DNA from: Thermus altitudinis
Lineage (GTDB): Bacteria; Deinococcota; Deinococci; Deinococcales; Thermaceae
Assembly: GCF_022760835.1 (NCBI RefSeq)
Contig: NZ_JAKTNQ010000020.1
Coordinates: forward strand, 1 to 43,081
Length of the DNA stretch: 43,081 nt
Direction: 5' to 3'
Part shown: piece by piece, positions 1 through 8,832 of the stretch
Numbering within the stretch: position 1 is the stretch's first letter
Layout: each line of letters starts with the position of its first letter
Made by a program: the position numbers and the translations under genes
Notes under the pieces: model-generated
The model's database searches: none
The model's input: only the letters and a program-made list of their open reading frames with translations
Told to the model about the DNA's origin: nothing

Positions 1-58
1 CTAAAATGCAAGCGGAGTCGGTCCCCCAGTCTCAGATGTATTGACCGATTACATCTTC

Positions 59-88
59 TTGACGCTTCCCCGGGCCTCCTGCTATAGT
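59..88 (+). promoter_or_regulatory. Promoter of tRNA-Asn
   Basis: TTGACG (59-64) and TATAGT (83-88) are separated by 18 bp and lie 15 bp before the tRNA 5' end, a good sigma70-type arrangement. Just upstream is a 7-bp inverted repeat, AGATGTA (34-40) and TACATCT (50-56), with a 9-nt gap. It could be a regulator site or the terminator stem of whatever lies to the left. Nothing else is recognisable in positions 1-58. Confidence 0.75.
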
Positions 89-103
89 GCCTAGTGCGGT
101 CGG

Positions 104-179
104 TCCGCGGTAGCTCAGCTGGTAGAGCGGCCGGCTGTTAACCGGTTGGTCGCAGGTTCGAGTCCTGCCCGCGGAGCCA
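104..179 (+). tRNA. tRNA-Asn (GTT)
   Basis: A full cloverleaf can be drawn. The acceptor strand TCCGCGG (104-110) pairs with CCGCGGA (169-175), the discriminator is G176 and CCA is encoded at 177-179. The anticodon GTT is at 137-139 in the loop CTGTTAA, and the T-arm carries GGTTCGAGTCC. The 3' end also forms one copy of a 19-bp near-repeat found in the neighbouring recombinase remnant, typical of a tRNA gene used as an integration site. Confidence 0.97.
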
Positions 180-180
180 G
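162..180 (+). repeat. Attachment-site-like repeat, copy 1 (tRNA-Asn 3' end)
   Basis: Positions 162-180 match 451-469 in the same orientation at 18 of 19 bases, including 15 identical in a row (TGCCCGCGGAGCCAG). This copy covers the T-arm and acceptor 3' half plus CCA, the usual attB core position for tyrosine recombinases. Confidence 0.6.
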
Positions 181-193
181 CATCAGGAGCCGC

Positions 194-229
194 AAAGCCC
201 CGCCCCCGCAAGGGGGCGGGGAAGCTTTT
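194..229 (+). terminator. Intrinsic terminator after tRNA-Asn
   Basis: A perfect 10-bp GC stem (198-207 with 212-221) closed by a GCAA tetraloop is followed by a short T run (226-229). It sits 18 nt after the tRNA and separates it from the recombinase remnant. Confidence 0.85.
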
Positions 230-264
230 GGTACTGCAACCGTACTGCAACCCACGCTAACCCC

Positions 265-489
265 CTAGGCTTTGGCGCGGTTAGTGCCCGTGAGATCCGC
301 CAGGGAAAGGGCATATTCCCGCCGCTCCTCGGGGAGGATATGGCGGTATTGCGTCAGGGTGAAAGCGGGGGTGGCGTGGCCTAGCTTCTCGCTCACCACC
401 TCCACCGGCACCCCTTTGCGGAGGAGGAGGGTCGCATGGGTGTGGCGGAGGTCGTGCCCGCGGAGCCAGGTGGGGGCCTTCGGGCCCCC
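265..489 (-). pseudogene. Tyrosine recombinase (phage integrase) C-terminal remnant
   Basis: About 75 codons of the catalytic domain of a phage-type tyrosine recombinase remain on the minus strand. Visible are the box II motif HDLRHTHATLLL (H-x-x-R), the downstream LGHA histidine and the nucleophile in TLTQYRH, followed by a normal-looking C-terminus and stop at 265-267. No N-terminal or core-binding domain is present: upstream the frame runs into the rpsF promoter and then antisense of rpsF, with no start or ribosome site. It is therefore a decayed fragment. Its position 86 bp from tRNA-Asn and the shared 19-bp repeat suggest a lost element that integrated at this tRNA. Confidence 0.88.
451..469 (+). 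repeat. Attachment-site-like repeat, copy 2 (inside integrase remnant)
   Basis: This is the second copy of the repeat in the tRNA-Asn 3' end. On the minus strand it encodes the residues just before the His-Asp-Leu-Arg-His motif of the recombinase fragment. It is either a scar of recombination at the att core or a coding coincidence in a conserved motif. Confidence 0.5.
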
Positions 490-495
490 TGGGTC

Positions 496-524
496 TTTTT
501 TTGGGGAGTAAGAGAGGGTATAAT
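496..524 (+). promoter_or_regulatory. Promoter of rpsF-ssb-rpsR-rplI
   Basis: A perfect TATAAT lies at 519-524, about 40 bp before the rpsF start. The -35 position (496-501) is a T run that matches TTGACA poorly. The promoter directly abuts the truncated end of the integrase remnant. Confidence 0.65.
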
Positions 525-565
525 CATCCCTCGTGCGGCCTGCCGGGCCCGGAAAGGAGGTGTGA

Positions 566-871
566 ATGCGCAAGTACGAGGTGAACATCATCCTGAGCCC
601 CAACCTGGACCAGACCCAGCTCGCCCTGGAGAAGGAGATCATCGGCAAGGCCCTCGAGGCCTTCGGTGCTCGGGTGGAGAAGGTGGAGGAATGGGGTGTA
701 CGCCGCCTGGCCTACCCCATCGCCAAGGACACCCAGGGCTACTTCCTCTGGTACCAGGTGGAGATGCCCGAAGACCGGGTGAACCACCTAGCCCGGGAGC
801 TTCGCCTGCGCGACAACGTGCGCCGAGTCATGGTGGTGAAGGCCCAGGAACCCCTGCTGGCCAAAGCGTAA
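566..871 (+). CDS. rpsF: 30S ribosomal protein S6
   Basis: The 101-residue product has the same length as T. thermophilus S6 and reads like it from end to end, starting MRKYEVNIILSPNLDQ. S6 binds 16S rRNA in the platform of the small subunit as a heterodimer with S18, whose gene lies two places downstream. The ATG at 566 is preceded by a strong Shine-Dalgarno sequence, AAAGGAGGTG. It is the first gene of the conserved rpsF-ssb-rpsR-rplI operon and is followed by ssb after 9 nt. The run VRRVMVVKAQEP near the C-terminus is typical of the Thermus protein. Nothing is unusual apart from the recombinase fragment immediately upstream. Confidence 0.98.
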   Translation: MRKYEVNIILSPNLDQTQLALEKEIIGKALEAFGARVEKVEEWGVRRLAYPIAKDTQGYFLWYQVEMPEDRVNHLARELRLRDNVRRVMVVKAQEPLLAKA

Positions 872-880
872 ACTGTTCCC

Positions 881-1690
881 ATGGCAAGAGGCCTGAACCG
901 CGTATTTCTCATCGGGACCCTTACCGCCCGTCCAGACATGCGTTATACCCCGGGGGGCATGGCCATTTTGGACCTAAGCCTCGCGGGCCAGGATACCCTG
1001 TGGGATGCCTCTGGGGAAAAGGAGGTGTCCTGGTACCACCGGGTGCGCCTTTTAGGGCGGCAGGCGGAGATGTGGGGGGACGTCCTGGAAAGGGGCCAGC
1101 TGGTCTTCGTGGAGGGGCGGCTGGAGTACCGGCAGTGGGAGCGGGATGGGGAGAGGCGGAGCGAGCTCCAGATCCGGGCGGACTTCATCGATCCCCTGGA
1201 GGCCCGAGGGCGGGAAACCGTGGAGGATGCCCGGGGCCAGCCTAGGCTCCGCCACGCCCTCAACCAGGTGATCCTCATGGGCAACCTCACCCGCGATCCC
1301 GATCTGCGCTACACCCCCCAGGGGACGGCGGTGGTCCGGCTGGGCCTGGCGGTGAACGAGCGCCGCCCTGGCCAGGGGCCGGAAGGGGAAAAGACCCACT
1401 TTATAGAGGTTCAGGCCTGGCGCGACCTGGCCGAGTGGGCCTCCGAGCTCAAGCGGGGTGAGGGGCTTTTGGTGATCGGCCGTTTGGTGAACGACTCCTG
1501 GACCAGCTCCACCGGGGAGAGGCGCTTCCAGACCCGTGTGGAAGCCCTCAGGTTGGAGCGACCCACCCGTGGGCCTGAAAGAGCCGGCGGAAGCAGGCCC
1601 CAAGAGCCAGGGCGCTCTGTCCAGACGGGTGGGGTGGACATTGACGAAGGATTGGAAGACTTCCCGCCGGAGGAGGATTTGCCGTTTTGA
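881..1690 (+). CDS. ssb: Single-stranded DNA-binding protein with two OB folds
   Basis: The 269-residue protein contains two tandem OB-fold SSB domains, roughly residues 4-110 ([20 protein letters not shown]) and 126-230 ([20 protein letters not shown]), then a proline/acidic tail ending EEDLPF, equivalent to the DDDIPF tip that recruits replication and repair proteins. The duplicated form is characteristic of Thermus and Deinococcus, where a homodimer replaces the usual tetramer; most bacterial SSBs are about 170 residues with one OB fold. It lies between rpsF and rpsR, and its stop codon (1688-1690) overlaps the rpsR TTG start, so the two are probably translationally coupled. Confidence 0.97.
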   Translation: MARGLNRVFLIGTLTARPDMRYTPGGMAILDLSLAGQDTLWDASGEKEVSWYHRVRLLGRQAEMWGDVLERGQLVFVEGRLEYRQWERDGERRSELQIRADFIDPLEARGRETVEDARGQPRLRHALNQVILMGNLTRDPDLRYTPQGTAVVRLGLAVNERRPGQGPEGEKTHFIEVQAWRDLAEWASELKRGEGLLVIGRLVNDSWTSSTGERRFQTRVEALRLERPTRGPERAGGSRPQEPGRSVQTGGVDIDEGLEDFPPEEDLPF

Positions 1691-1953
1691 GCACGAAGAA
1701 CGTTAAACCCAAGAAGGAGACGCAGAAGCGTCCTTCCAGGAAGGCCAAGGTCAAGGCCAGCCTGGGGGAGTTTGACCTGAAGGACTACCGCAACGTAGAG
1801 GTGCTGAAGCGGTTCCTGTCGGAGACGGGGAAGATCCTTCCCCGCCGCCGCACGGGGCTCACCGCCAAGGAGCAGCGCATCCTGGCCCGCACCATCAAGC
1901 GGGCGAGGATTTTGGGGCTTCTTCCCTTCACGGAGAAGCTGGTGCGCAAATAG
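1687..1953 (+). CDS. rpsR: 30S ribosomal protein S18
   Basis: This 88-residue basic protein matches Thermus S18 in length and sequence ([11 protein letters not shown] at the start, [14 protein letters not shown] at the end). It binds the platform of the 30S subunit next to S6. The start is the rare TTG at 1687, giving a 4-nt TTGA overlap with the ssb stop. The ribosome site is the purine-rich GCCGGAGGAGG inside the ssb tail codons. Using TTG with overlap makes rpsR expression dependent on ssb translation, consistent with balancing S6 and S18. rplI follows after 9 nt. Confidence 0.97.
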   Translation: MSTKNVKPKKETQKRPSRKAKVKASLGEFDLKDYRNVEVLKRFLSETGKILPRRRTGLTAKEQRILARTIKRARILGLLPFTEKLVRK

Positions 1954-1962
1954 GGGGTGGAC

Positions 1963-2406
1963 ATGAAGGTCATCCTGCTTGAACCCCTGGAGAACCTGGG
2001 CGATGTGGGCCAGGTGGTGAACGTGAAGCCCGGCTACGCCAAGAACTACCTCCTGCCCCGGGGCCTGGCGGTCTTGGCCACGGAGAGCAACCTGAAGGCC
2101 CTGGAGGCCAAGATCCGCGCCCAGGCCAAGCGCCTGGCGGAGAGGAAGGCGGAGGCGGAGCGTCTTAAGGAGATCCTGGAAAACCTCACCCTCACCATCC
2201 CGGTGCGGGCGGGGGAGACCAAGATCTACGGCTCCGTGACCGCCAAGGACATCGCCGAGGCCCTTTCCCGCCAGCACGGCATCACCATTGATCCCAAGCG
2301 CCTGGTGTTGGAAAGGCCCATCAAGGAGCTGGGGGAGTACGTCCTCACCTACAAGCCCCACCCCGAGGTGCCGATAGCCTTGAAGGTGAGCGTGGTGGCC
2401 CAGTAG
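1963..2406 (+). CDS. rplI: 50S ribosomal protein L9
   Basis: The 147-residue L9 begins MKVILLEPLENLGDVGQVV at the ATG at 1963. An in-frame GTG two codons earlier (1957) is possible, but the ATG gives the family N-terminus, with GGGGGTGG as ribosome site. It has the N-terminal RNA-binding domain (about 1-50, with VKPGYAKNYLLPRGLA), a long connecting helix rich in Ala/Glu/Arg (about 45-80) and the C-terminal domain (about 85-147). L9 binds 23S rRNA near L1 and affects translational fidelity. It is the last gene of the operon and is followed by a probable terminator. Confidence 0.97.
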   Translation: MKVILLEPLENLGDVGQVVNVKPGYAKNYLLPRGLAVLATESNLKALEAKIRAQAKRLAERKAEAERLKEILENLTLTIPVRAGETKIYGSVTAKDIAEALSRQHGITIDPKRLVLERPIKELGEYVLTYKPHPEVPIALKVSVVAQ

Positions 2407-2431
2407 GGGCCATGGGTCCGGCAGGCTGCGG

Positions 2432-2466
2432 GGACCCCTGGACAGTCGGGGGTCCTTAAGCTTTTC
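2432..2466 (+). terminator. Probable terminator after rplI, with a competing hairpin
   Basis: GGACCCC (2432-2438) pairs with GGGGTCC (2449-2455) and is followed by TTAAGCTTTT. The same GGACCC can also pair with an upstream GGGTCC (2414-2419), so two mutually exclusive hairpins are possible, an attenuator-like layout between rplI and the oxidoreductase gene. Confidence 0.55.
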
Positions 2467-2468
2467 CT

Positions 2469-3284
2469 ATGCGGCGCGTGCTGATCACGGGAGCGGGTAG
2501 CGGCATCGGTCTGGCCACGGCCCGGCTTTTGGCGGCCAAGGGCTTTCGGGTCTATGGCGGGGTGCGCAAATCCCAGGATGCCGAGGCCCTGCGCGCCCTG
2601 GGGGTGGTGCCCCTCCTCCTGGACGTAACCCAGGAGGAAAGCCTTTTGCAGGCCCGAAGGCTTCTGGAAGGGGAGGGGTTGGAGGGTTTGGTGGCCAATG
2701 CGGGGATTGCGGTGGCGGGGCCACTGGAGCTTGTTCCCCTTTCCGCTTTCCGTCAGGTCCTGGAGGTGAACCTTCTGGGCGCTTTCGCCACGGTGAAGGG
2801 CTTCTTGCCCCTTCTCCGCCAAAGCCGGGGGCGGGTGGTGCTCATGGGCTCCGTGTCCGGCCTGGTGGCCCTGCCCCTGGCAGGCCCCTATGCCGCCACC
2901 AAGTTCGCCCTCGAGGCCCTGGCGGATGCCCTGAGGGTGGAGCTCCTTCCCTTTGGGGTGAGGGTGGTCTTGGTGGAACCGGGGCCCGTGGCCACCCCTA
3001 TCTGGGAACGCTCGGAACGCTGGGCGGCCGCCTACTTGGAGCCCCCTCCTCCCGGTACGGAAGGGGTGTATGGCCGCTACCTGGAGGTGGCCCGCAAGAT
3101 GGCTAGGGCCAGCGCCAAAAGGGGCCTACCCCCGGAAAGGGTGGCGGAGGTGGTGCTGAAAGCCCTCCTGGACCCAAGGCCCAGGGCCCGCTACCTGGTG
3201 GCCCCTAAGGGGTGGCGGACCCTTCTTCTCCGCCACCTTCCCGAAGCCTTACGGGACAAGCTCCTGGCCCGCTTTCTGGCCTAG
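2469..3284 (+). CDS. Short-chain dehydrogenase/reductase (SDR) family oxidoreductase
   Basis: The 271-residue Rossmann-fold protein has the classical SDR signatures: the nucleotide-binding GAGSGIGLATARLL near the N-terminus, NAG (NAGIAVAG) near residue 77, the catalytic Ser in MGSVSG and the YAATK pair near residue 145. The extended C-terminal part (about 180-271) resembles acyl or retinol-type SDRs, but the substrate cannot be told from sequence. The ATG at 2469 has no clear Shine-Dalgarno sequence. It lies 62 nt after rplI, across a probable terminator, and is convergent with a small gene on the other strand whose stop overlaps its own. NADP(H) versus NAD(H) preference is not determined. 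Confidence 0.88.
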   Translation: MRRVLITGAGSGIGLATARLLAAKGFRVYGGVRKSQDAEALRALGVVPLLLDVTQEESLLQARRLLEGEGLEGLVANAGIAVAGPLELVPLSAFRQVLEVNLLGAFATVKGFLPLLRQSRGRVVLMGSVSGLVALPLAGPYAATKFALEALADALRVELLPFGVRVVLVEPGPVATPIWERSERWAAAYLEPPPPGTEGVYGRYLEVARKMARASAKRGLPPERVAEVVLKALLDPRPRARYLVAPKGWRTLLLRHLPEALRDKLLARFLA

Positions 3285-3472
3285 GCCAGCTCCAGGGCCA
3301 CGAGAAAGACCAGACGCCCTTCCTGCCGCTTCAGGATGCCCTCGAGGCTCCGCACGGGAAGGTGCCTGCGGAAAACTGCCAGCACCTCATCCATGAGCTT
3401 TTCCGCTAGCCCTGGGTCCAAGGCCTCGGGCTCAAGCTCCAAGAGCATCTCCAGCCGTGTTTCCCGGTTCAT
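3281..3472 (-). CDS. Small hypothetical protein (63 aa)
   Basis: This 63-residue acidic, leucine-rich, probably helical protein begins MNRETRLEMLLELEPEALDP; no domain is recognised. Support for a real gene: it occupies otherwise unexplained space, its end meets the SDR stop codon exactly (3-nt overlap), and a -10-like TAGGCT (3479-3484, minus) sits 6 nt before the ATG, as at several other genes here. No Shine-Dalgarno sequence is visible. It could still be a chance frame in GC-rich DNA. The 133 bp between it and lipB holds G/C-rich repeats but no clear feature. Confidence 0.55.
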   Translation of the reverse strand: MNRETRLEMLLELEPEALDPGLAEKLMDEVLAVFRRHLPVRSLEGILKRQEGRLVFLVALELA

Positions 3473-3563
3473 GGCCCTAGCCTAGGCCCCTCTTGTCAGG
3501 GCCTGGTCAAGGGGGGGCCCAAGAGCCCGGAAAGGCCCTTCCCTAGGCCTTTGGGGACGCTAG

Positions 3564-5256
<1,693 letters not shown>

Positions 5257-5285
5257 AGTGGCCCTGCACCTGGTAGGCTAAGGCC

Positions 5286-5651
5286 ATGGCGGGAAGCCGC
5301 ACCACCTCCCTTTTCCTCCTGGACCTTTTGGCCCTCCTCCTGTTTGCCGGGGCTGGGCTGCTTTCCCATGGCCAACCCATAACCTTTGGGGGCCTGGCGC
5401 GAAACGTGCTGCCCGTGCTTTTCGTCTGGCTTCTCCTTTCCCCCTTCCTGGGCACTTACCGTAAGCCCACCTGGCAAAACCTCCTCCTCACCTGGGCCTT
5501 GGCCTTTCCCGCAGGGCTGTGGCTTAGGCAGATGGTCCTGGGCCTGGGGTTTGGGGTGGGGTTTTTCGTCTTCCTGGGCGTGGCCATGGCCTTTAGCCTC
5601 CTTTTCCTCCTCCTCTTCCGGGGCCTCGCCAAGCTCCAGAGGCTCTGGTAA
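5286..5651 (+). CDS. DUF3054 family membrane protein
   Basis: The 121-residue hydrophobic protein has about four predicted transmembrane segments: LFLLDLLALLLFAGAGLLSH, the stretch around VLPVLFVWLLLSPFL, the segment near ALAFPAGLWL, and GFGVGFFVFLGVAMAFSLLF. The aspartate in the first segment, the following histidine and the PFLGTYRKP loop fit DUF3054, whose function is unknown. It begins at ATG 5286, 29 nt after lipA, and ends 9 nt before the hydroxyisobutyrate dehydrogenase gene, so it is probably in the same transcription unit. No role in lipoylation can be inferred. Confidence 0.75.
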   Translation: MAGSRTTSLFLLDLLALLLFAGAGLLSHGQPITFGGLARNVLPVLFVWLLLSPFLGTYRKPTWQNLLLTWALAFPAGLWLRQMVLGLGFGVGFFVFLGVAMAFSLLFLLLFRGLAKLQRLW

Positions 5652-5660
5652 AAAGGGGAC

Positions 5661-6533
5661 ATGGAAGAGAAGGTGGCCTTCCTCGGCCTCGGGGCCATGG
5701 GCTACCCCATGGCCGCCCATTTGGCCAAGCGGTTTCCCACCCTGGTCTGGAACCGCACCTTTGCCAAGGCCCTAAGGCACCAGGAGGATTTTGGCTCCCA
5801 GGCCGTGCCCCTGGAAGGGGTGGCGGAGGCTAGGGTGGTCTTCACCTGCCTGCCCACCACCAAGGAGGTGACGGAGGTGGCGGAGGCCCTTTGGCCCCAC
5901 CTGAGGCCCGGCACCTACTGGGTGGACGCCACCAGCGGGGAGCCTGAGGGAAGCCGCAAGCTGGCGGAGCGCCTTCGGGAAAAGGGGGTGGTCTACCTGG
6001 ACGCCCCGGTTTCCGGGGGGACCATCGGGGCGGAAAAGGGCACTCTCACGGTGATGATGGGGGGGCCCCTCGAGGCGGTGGAGAGGGTGAGGCCCTACCT
6101 GGCCTACGCCGCCAAGGTGGTCCACGTGGGGCCCGTGGGGGCGGGGCATGCGGTGAAGGCCATCAACAACGCCCTTTTGGCGGTGAACCTCTGGGCGGCG
6201 GGGGAAGGACTCCTCGCCTTGGTGCGGCAAGGGGTTTCCGCGGAGAAGGCCCTCGAGGTGATCAATGCCTCCAGTGGCCGCTCCAACGCCACGGAGAACC
6301 TGATCCCCCAAAGGGTCCTCACGCGCGCCTTCCCCAAGACCTTTGCCTTGGGCCTGTTGGTGAAGGATCTGGGCATCGCCATGGGGGTTTTGGATGGGGA
6401 GAAGGCCCCAAGTCTCCTTCTCCGCCTCACCCGGGAGGTGTACGAGATGGCCAAGAGGGAGCTGGGCCCGGAGGCCGACCACGTGGAGGCCCTGAAGCTT
6501 CTGGAGCGCTGGGGCGGGGTGGAGATCCGCTAA
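5661..6533 (+). CDS. 3-hydroxyisobutyrate dehydrogenase family protein
   Basis: The 290-residue beta-hydroxyacid dehydrogenase has an N-terminal Rossmann motif ([16 protein letters not shown]), the substrate-binding [19 protein letters not shown] and the catalytic-lysine motif [17 protein letters not shown]. In valine catabolism the enzyme oxidises 3-hydroxyisobutyrate to methylmalonate semialdehyde with NAD(P)+. It closely resembles the structurally studied T. thermophilus HB8 homologue. Related enzymes acting on tartronate semialdehyde or gamma-hydroxybutyrate share these motifs, so the substrate is inferred. The setting, next to AzlCD and a branched-chain 2-oxoacid dehydrogenase operon, supports a branched-chain role. 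azlC follows 2 nt after the stop. Confidence 0.9.
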   Translation: MEEKVAFLGLGAMGYPMAAHLAKRFPTLVWNRTFAKALRHQEDFGSQAVPLEGVAEARVVFTCLPTTKEVTEVAEALWPHLRPGTYWVDATSGEPEGSRKLAERLREKGVVYLDAPVSGGTIGAEKGTLTVMMGGPLEAVERVRPYLAYAAKVVHVGPVGAGHAVKAINNALLAVNLWAAGEGLLALVRQGVSAEKALEVINASSGRSNATENLIPQRVLTRAFPKTFALGLLVKDLGIAMGVLDGEKAPSLLLRLTREVYEMAKRELGPEADHVEALKLLERWGGVEIR

Positions 6534-6535
6534 GG

Positions 6536-7171
6536 ATGAGGGAAGGCCTAGAGGCCGCCTGGCCCATCGCTTTGGGCTATTTCCCCGTGGCCGTGGCCTT
6601 TGGCGCCCTGGGTGCCCAGGCGGGGCTTGGCTACCTCTGGATCCAGCTCACCTCCCTCCTGGTCTTCGCCGGGGCCAGCCAGTTTGCCCTGTTGGGGCTT
6701 CTGGCCCAAGGGGTGCCGCCCCTTTTGGCGGCCACCTTGGGCCTTCTCCTCAACCTGCGCCATGCCTTCTACGGCCCAGCCCTCCGGCCCTACCTGAAAG
6801 GGGGTCCCTTGGAAGCCTTTTTCCTCACGGATGAGGTCTTCGCCTTGGCCCTAAAAGCCCTTCCCGGCCTCCTTCCGGAAGAGAGGCGGGGCTACTTCCT
6901 GGGCCTGGGCTTGGGGGCCTACCTCTCCTGGAACCTGGGCACCGCCCTCGGGGCCCTGGGGGCCAAGGGGCTTTTGGCCTGGCCGGTCCTAGGGGAGGCC
7001 CTTTCCTTTGCCCTTCCGGCCCTCTTTCTCCTCTTGGCCCTGCCCCACCTCAGGAACCCTCTGGCCCTCCTGGCGGGCGGGGCGGCCCTGGCCTTGCACC
7101 TCCTGGGCCAGACGGCCTGGGGCCTTTTCTTGGCTGGGGTCATCGGGCTTTTTGGGGGGAGGAGGCCATGA
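6536..7171 (+). CDS. azlC: AzlC family branched-chain amino acid exporter subunit
   Basis: The 211-residue integral membrane protein has about six to seven hydrophobic segments. It begins with the family motif AAWPIALGYFPVAVAFGALG and carries GASQFALLGLLAQG and NLRHAFYG. AzlC and AzlD form a two-component exporter for branched-chain amino acids (characterised as AzlCD in Bacillus and YgaZH in E. coli). The ATG at 6536 is 2 nt after the dehydrogenase stop and is preceded by TAAGG. Its own end overlaps azlD by 4 nt (ATGA). The neighbourhood of branched-chain catabolic genes agrees with the family assignment. Confidence 0.92.
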   Translation: MREGLEAAWPIALGYFPVAVAFGALGAQAGLGYLWIQLTSLLVFAGASQFALLGLLAQGVPPLLAATLGLLLNLRHAFYGPALRPYLKGGPLEAFFLTDEVFALALKALPGLLPEERRGYFLGLGLGAYLSWNLGTALGALGAKGLLAWPVLGEALSFALPALFLLLALPHLRNPLALLAGGAALALHLLGQTAWGLFLAGVIGLFGGRRP

Positions 7172-7440
7172 CCCTGGCCCTCCTTCTCCTGGCCTTGGGC
7201 ACCTTTCTCCTCCGCCTCCTGCCCTGGCGGGGGGAGGGAAGCCTACGGGCCGGCCAGGCGGGGCCGGCCCTGGTGGTGGCCCTTTTCCTGGTCTCCGCCT
7301 TTAGCCCACCCCCTTCCCCGGAGTGGCTCCGCACCGGCCTGGCCCTTTTGGGCACCTACCTGGGGGCGCGGCTTACGGGAAACCTGGGCCTGGCCGTGTT
7401 CCTGGGGGTGGGGCTTTACGGGCTTCTGGGCCTCCTCTAG
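7168..7440 (+). CDS. azlD: AzlD family branched-chain amino acid exporter subunit
   Basis: The 90-residue hydrophobic protein with about three to four membrane segments is the small AzlD partner of AzlC. Family features are LGTFLLRLLPWRG near the N-terminus, the PALVVALFLVSAF segment and a Gly/Leu-rich C-terminus. It starts in a 4-nt overlap with azlC, standard for this pair and indicating coupled translation. The gene is convergent with the E3 gene of the branched-chain dehydrogenase operon, and their ends overlap by 4 nt with no room for a terminator. Confidence 0.9.
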   Translation: MTLALLLLALGTFLLRLLPWRGEGSLRAGQAGPALVVALFLVSAFSPPPSPEWLRTGLALLGTYLGARLTGNLGLAVFLGVGLYGLLGLL

Positions 7441-8831
7441 CGGTTGAGGATGTGGATGGCCTGCTTATGCAAGGCCTCTGCCGCCTCCATGAGGCCTTCG
7501 GAGAGGGTGGGGTGGGGGTGGACCGTAAGGCCCAGGTCGGAGACCGTGGCCCCCATCTCCAGGGCCAAGGTGGCCTCGGCGATGAGCTCTCCCGCCTGGG
7601 GCCCCACCATGAAGACCCCCAGGAGGAGGTCGGTTTCCGCGTCCCCCACCACCTTGATGAGGCCCTCGGCGCTTCCCAGGGTGAGGGCCCGGCCGCTGGC
7701 GGCAAGGGGAAACCTCCCCACCTTCACCTTGTACCCCGCCTTCCCCGCCTCCTCCTCCGTAAGCCCCACCCCGGCCCACTCGGGGCCGGTGTAGACCACG
7801 CTGGGCACCTGGTAGTCAAAGAGGGCGTTTTTCCCGGCGGCGTTTTCTGCGGCCACCAGGCCCTCCTTCATGGCCTTGTGGGCGAGAAGGGGAGGCCTGG
7901 CCACATCCCCGATGGCGTAGACCCCGGGGGCCGAGGTCTCCTGGCGGGCGTTCACCTGGATGAAGCCCCGCTCGTCCACCCTCACCCCGGCCTTCTCCAG
8001 GCCTAGGCCCTCGGTGCGGGGCTTGCGGCCCACCGCCACCAGGATCTTGTCCACCACGATCTCCTCTTGCTTTCCCCCTTGGGCGGGCTCCAGGAGAACG
8101 CGGAGGCCATCCCCCTTTTTCTCGTAGCCCAGCGCCTTGGTGCCCGTGCGCACCCTAATCCCTTCCTTCTCCAGGGCCTTGCGCAGAAGGGCGGCGGTTT
8201 CCCGGTCCCCTGCCGGGAGGATCTCGGGCATGTACTCAATGAGGGTTACCTCCGAACCCAGGCGGTGGTAGATCTGGCCCAGTTCCAACCCCACCGCCCC
8301 GCCCCCGATCACCAAGAGGCGCTGGGGAATGCCCTCTTCTACCCGTAGGGCCCGGGTGGAGTCCCAGACGTCCTCGCCGAAGGGGAAACCCTTTAAGGGC
8401 ATGGGCTCGCTTCCCGTGGCGATGATGAGGCTTTTGGCCCCGTAGGTTTCCCCGTTTACCTCTATCTCCTTGGGGCCCTTGAAGCGGGCGAAGCCCCGCA
8501 AAAGCTCCACCTTGTTGCCCTTTAGGAGCCCAGCCACCCCCCCGGTGAGCTTCCTCACCACCCCATCCCGCCAGGCGCCAAGCTTTTTGAAGTCCAGCTC
8601 GGGCTTGGCCTTTAGGCCGAAGCCCTCGGCCGCCTTCAGGTGGTGGAGGGTTTCTGCCGCGTGGAGCAGGGCCTTGGTGGGAATGCACCCCACGTTCAGG
8701 CACACGCCCCCCACCTCGGCGGCCTCCACCGCCAGAACCTTAAGCCCCAGTTGCGCCCCCCGGATGGCGGCGTGGTAGCCGCCGGGCCCGGTGCCGATCA
8801 CGATGAGGTCGTAGGTCTTCATGGGGTCCAT
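7437..8831 (-). CDS. lpdA: Dihydrolipoyl dehydrogenase, E3 of the branched-chain complex
   Basis: This 464-residue FAD enzyme reoxidises dihydrolipoyl groups on E2 and passes electrons to NAD+. It shows the N-terminal FAD motif VIGTGPGGYHAA, the redox-active disulfide GGVCLNVGCIPTKAL (Cys44 and Cys49), the NAD-binding VIGGGAVGLELG, the second FAD motif YAIGDVARPPLLAHKA and the C-terminal HPHPTLSE histidine/glutamate. The start is ATG 8831, 1 nt after the E2 stop; an in-frame ATG three codons later is an alternative. It is the last gene of the operon. A second dihydrolipoyl dehydrogenase is encoded at 29494-30867, so each complex has its own E3. Confidence 0.97.
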   Translation of the reverse strand: MDPMKTYDLIVIGTGPGGYHAAIRGAQLGLKVLAVEAAEVGGVCLNVGCIPTKALLHAAETLHHLKAAEGFGLKAKPELDFKKLGAWRDGVVRKLTGGVAGLLKGNKVELLRGFARFKGPKEIEVNGETYGAKSLIIATGSEPMPLKGFPFGEDVWDSTRALRVEEGIPQRLLVIGGGAVGLELGQIYHRLGSEVTLIEYMPEILPAGDRETAALLRKALEKEGIRVRTGTKALGYEKKGDGLRVLLEPAQGGKQEEIVVDKILVAVGRKPRTEGLGLEKAGVRVDERGFIQVNARQETSAPGVYAIGDVARPPLLAHKAMKEGLVAAENAAGKNALFDYQVPSVVYTGPEWAGVGLTEEEAGKAGYKVKVGRFPLAASGRALTLGSAEGLIKVVGDAETDLLLGVFMVGPQAGELIAEATLALEMGATVSDLGLTVHPHPTLSEGLMEAAEALHKQAIHILNR

Positions 8832-8832
8832 C

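Noticed and set aside
265-648. Intact integrase gene
   Set aside because: Only the C-terminal catalytic motif is recombinase-like; the upstream half is antisense to rpsF and has no start.
1411-2361. Long minus-strand open frame opposite ssb, rpsR and rplI
   Set aside because: It is antisense to three certain genes, has no family pattern, and GC-rich third positions keep such frames open by chance.
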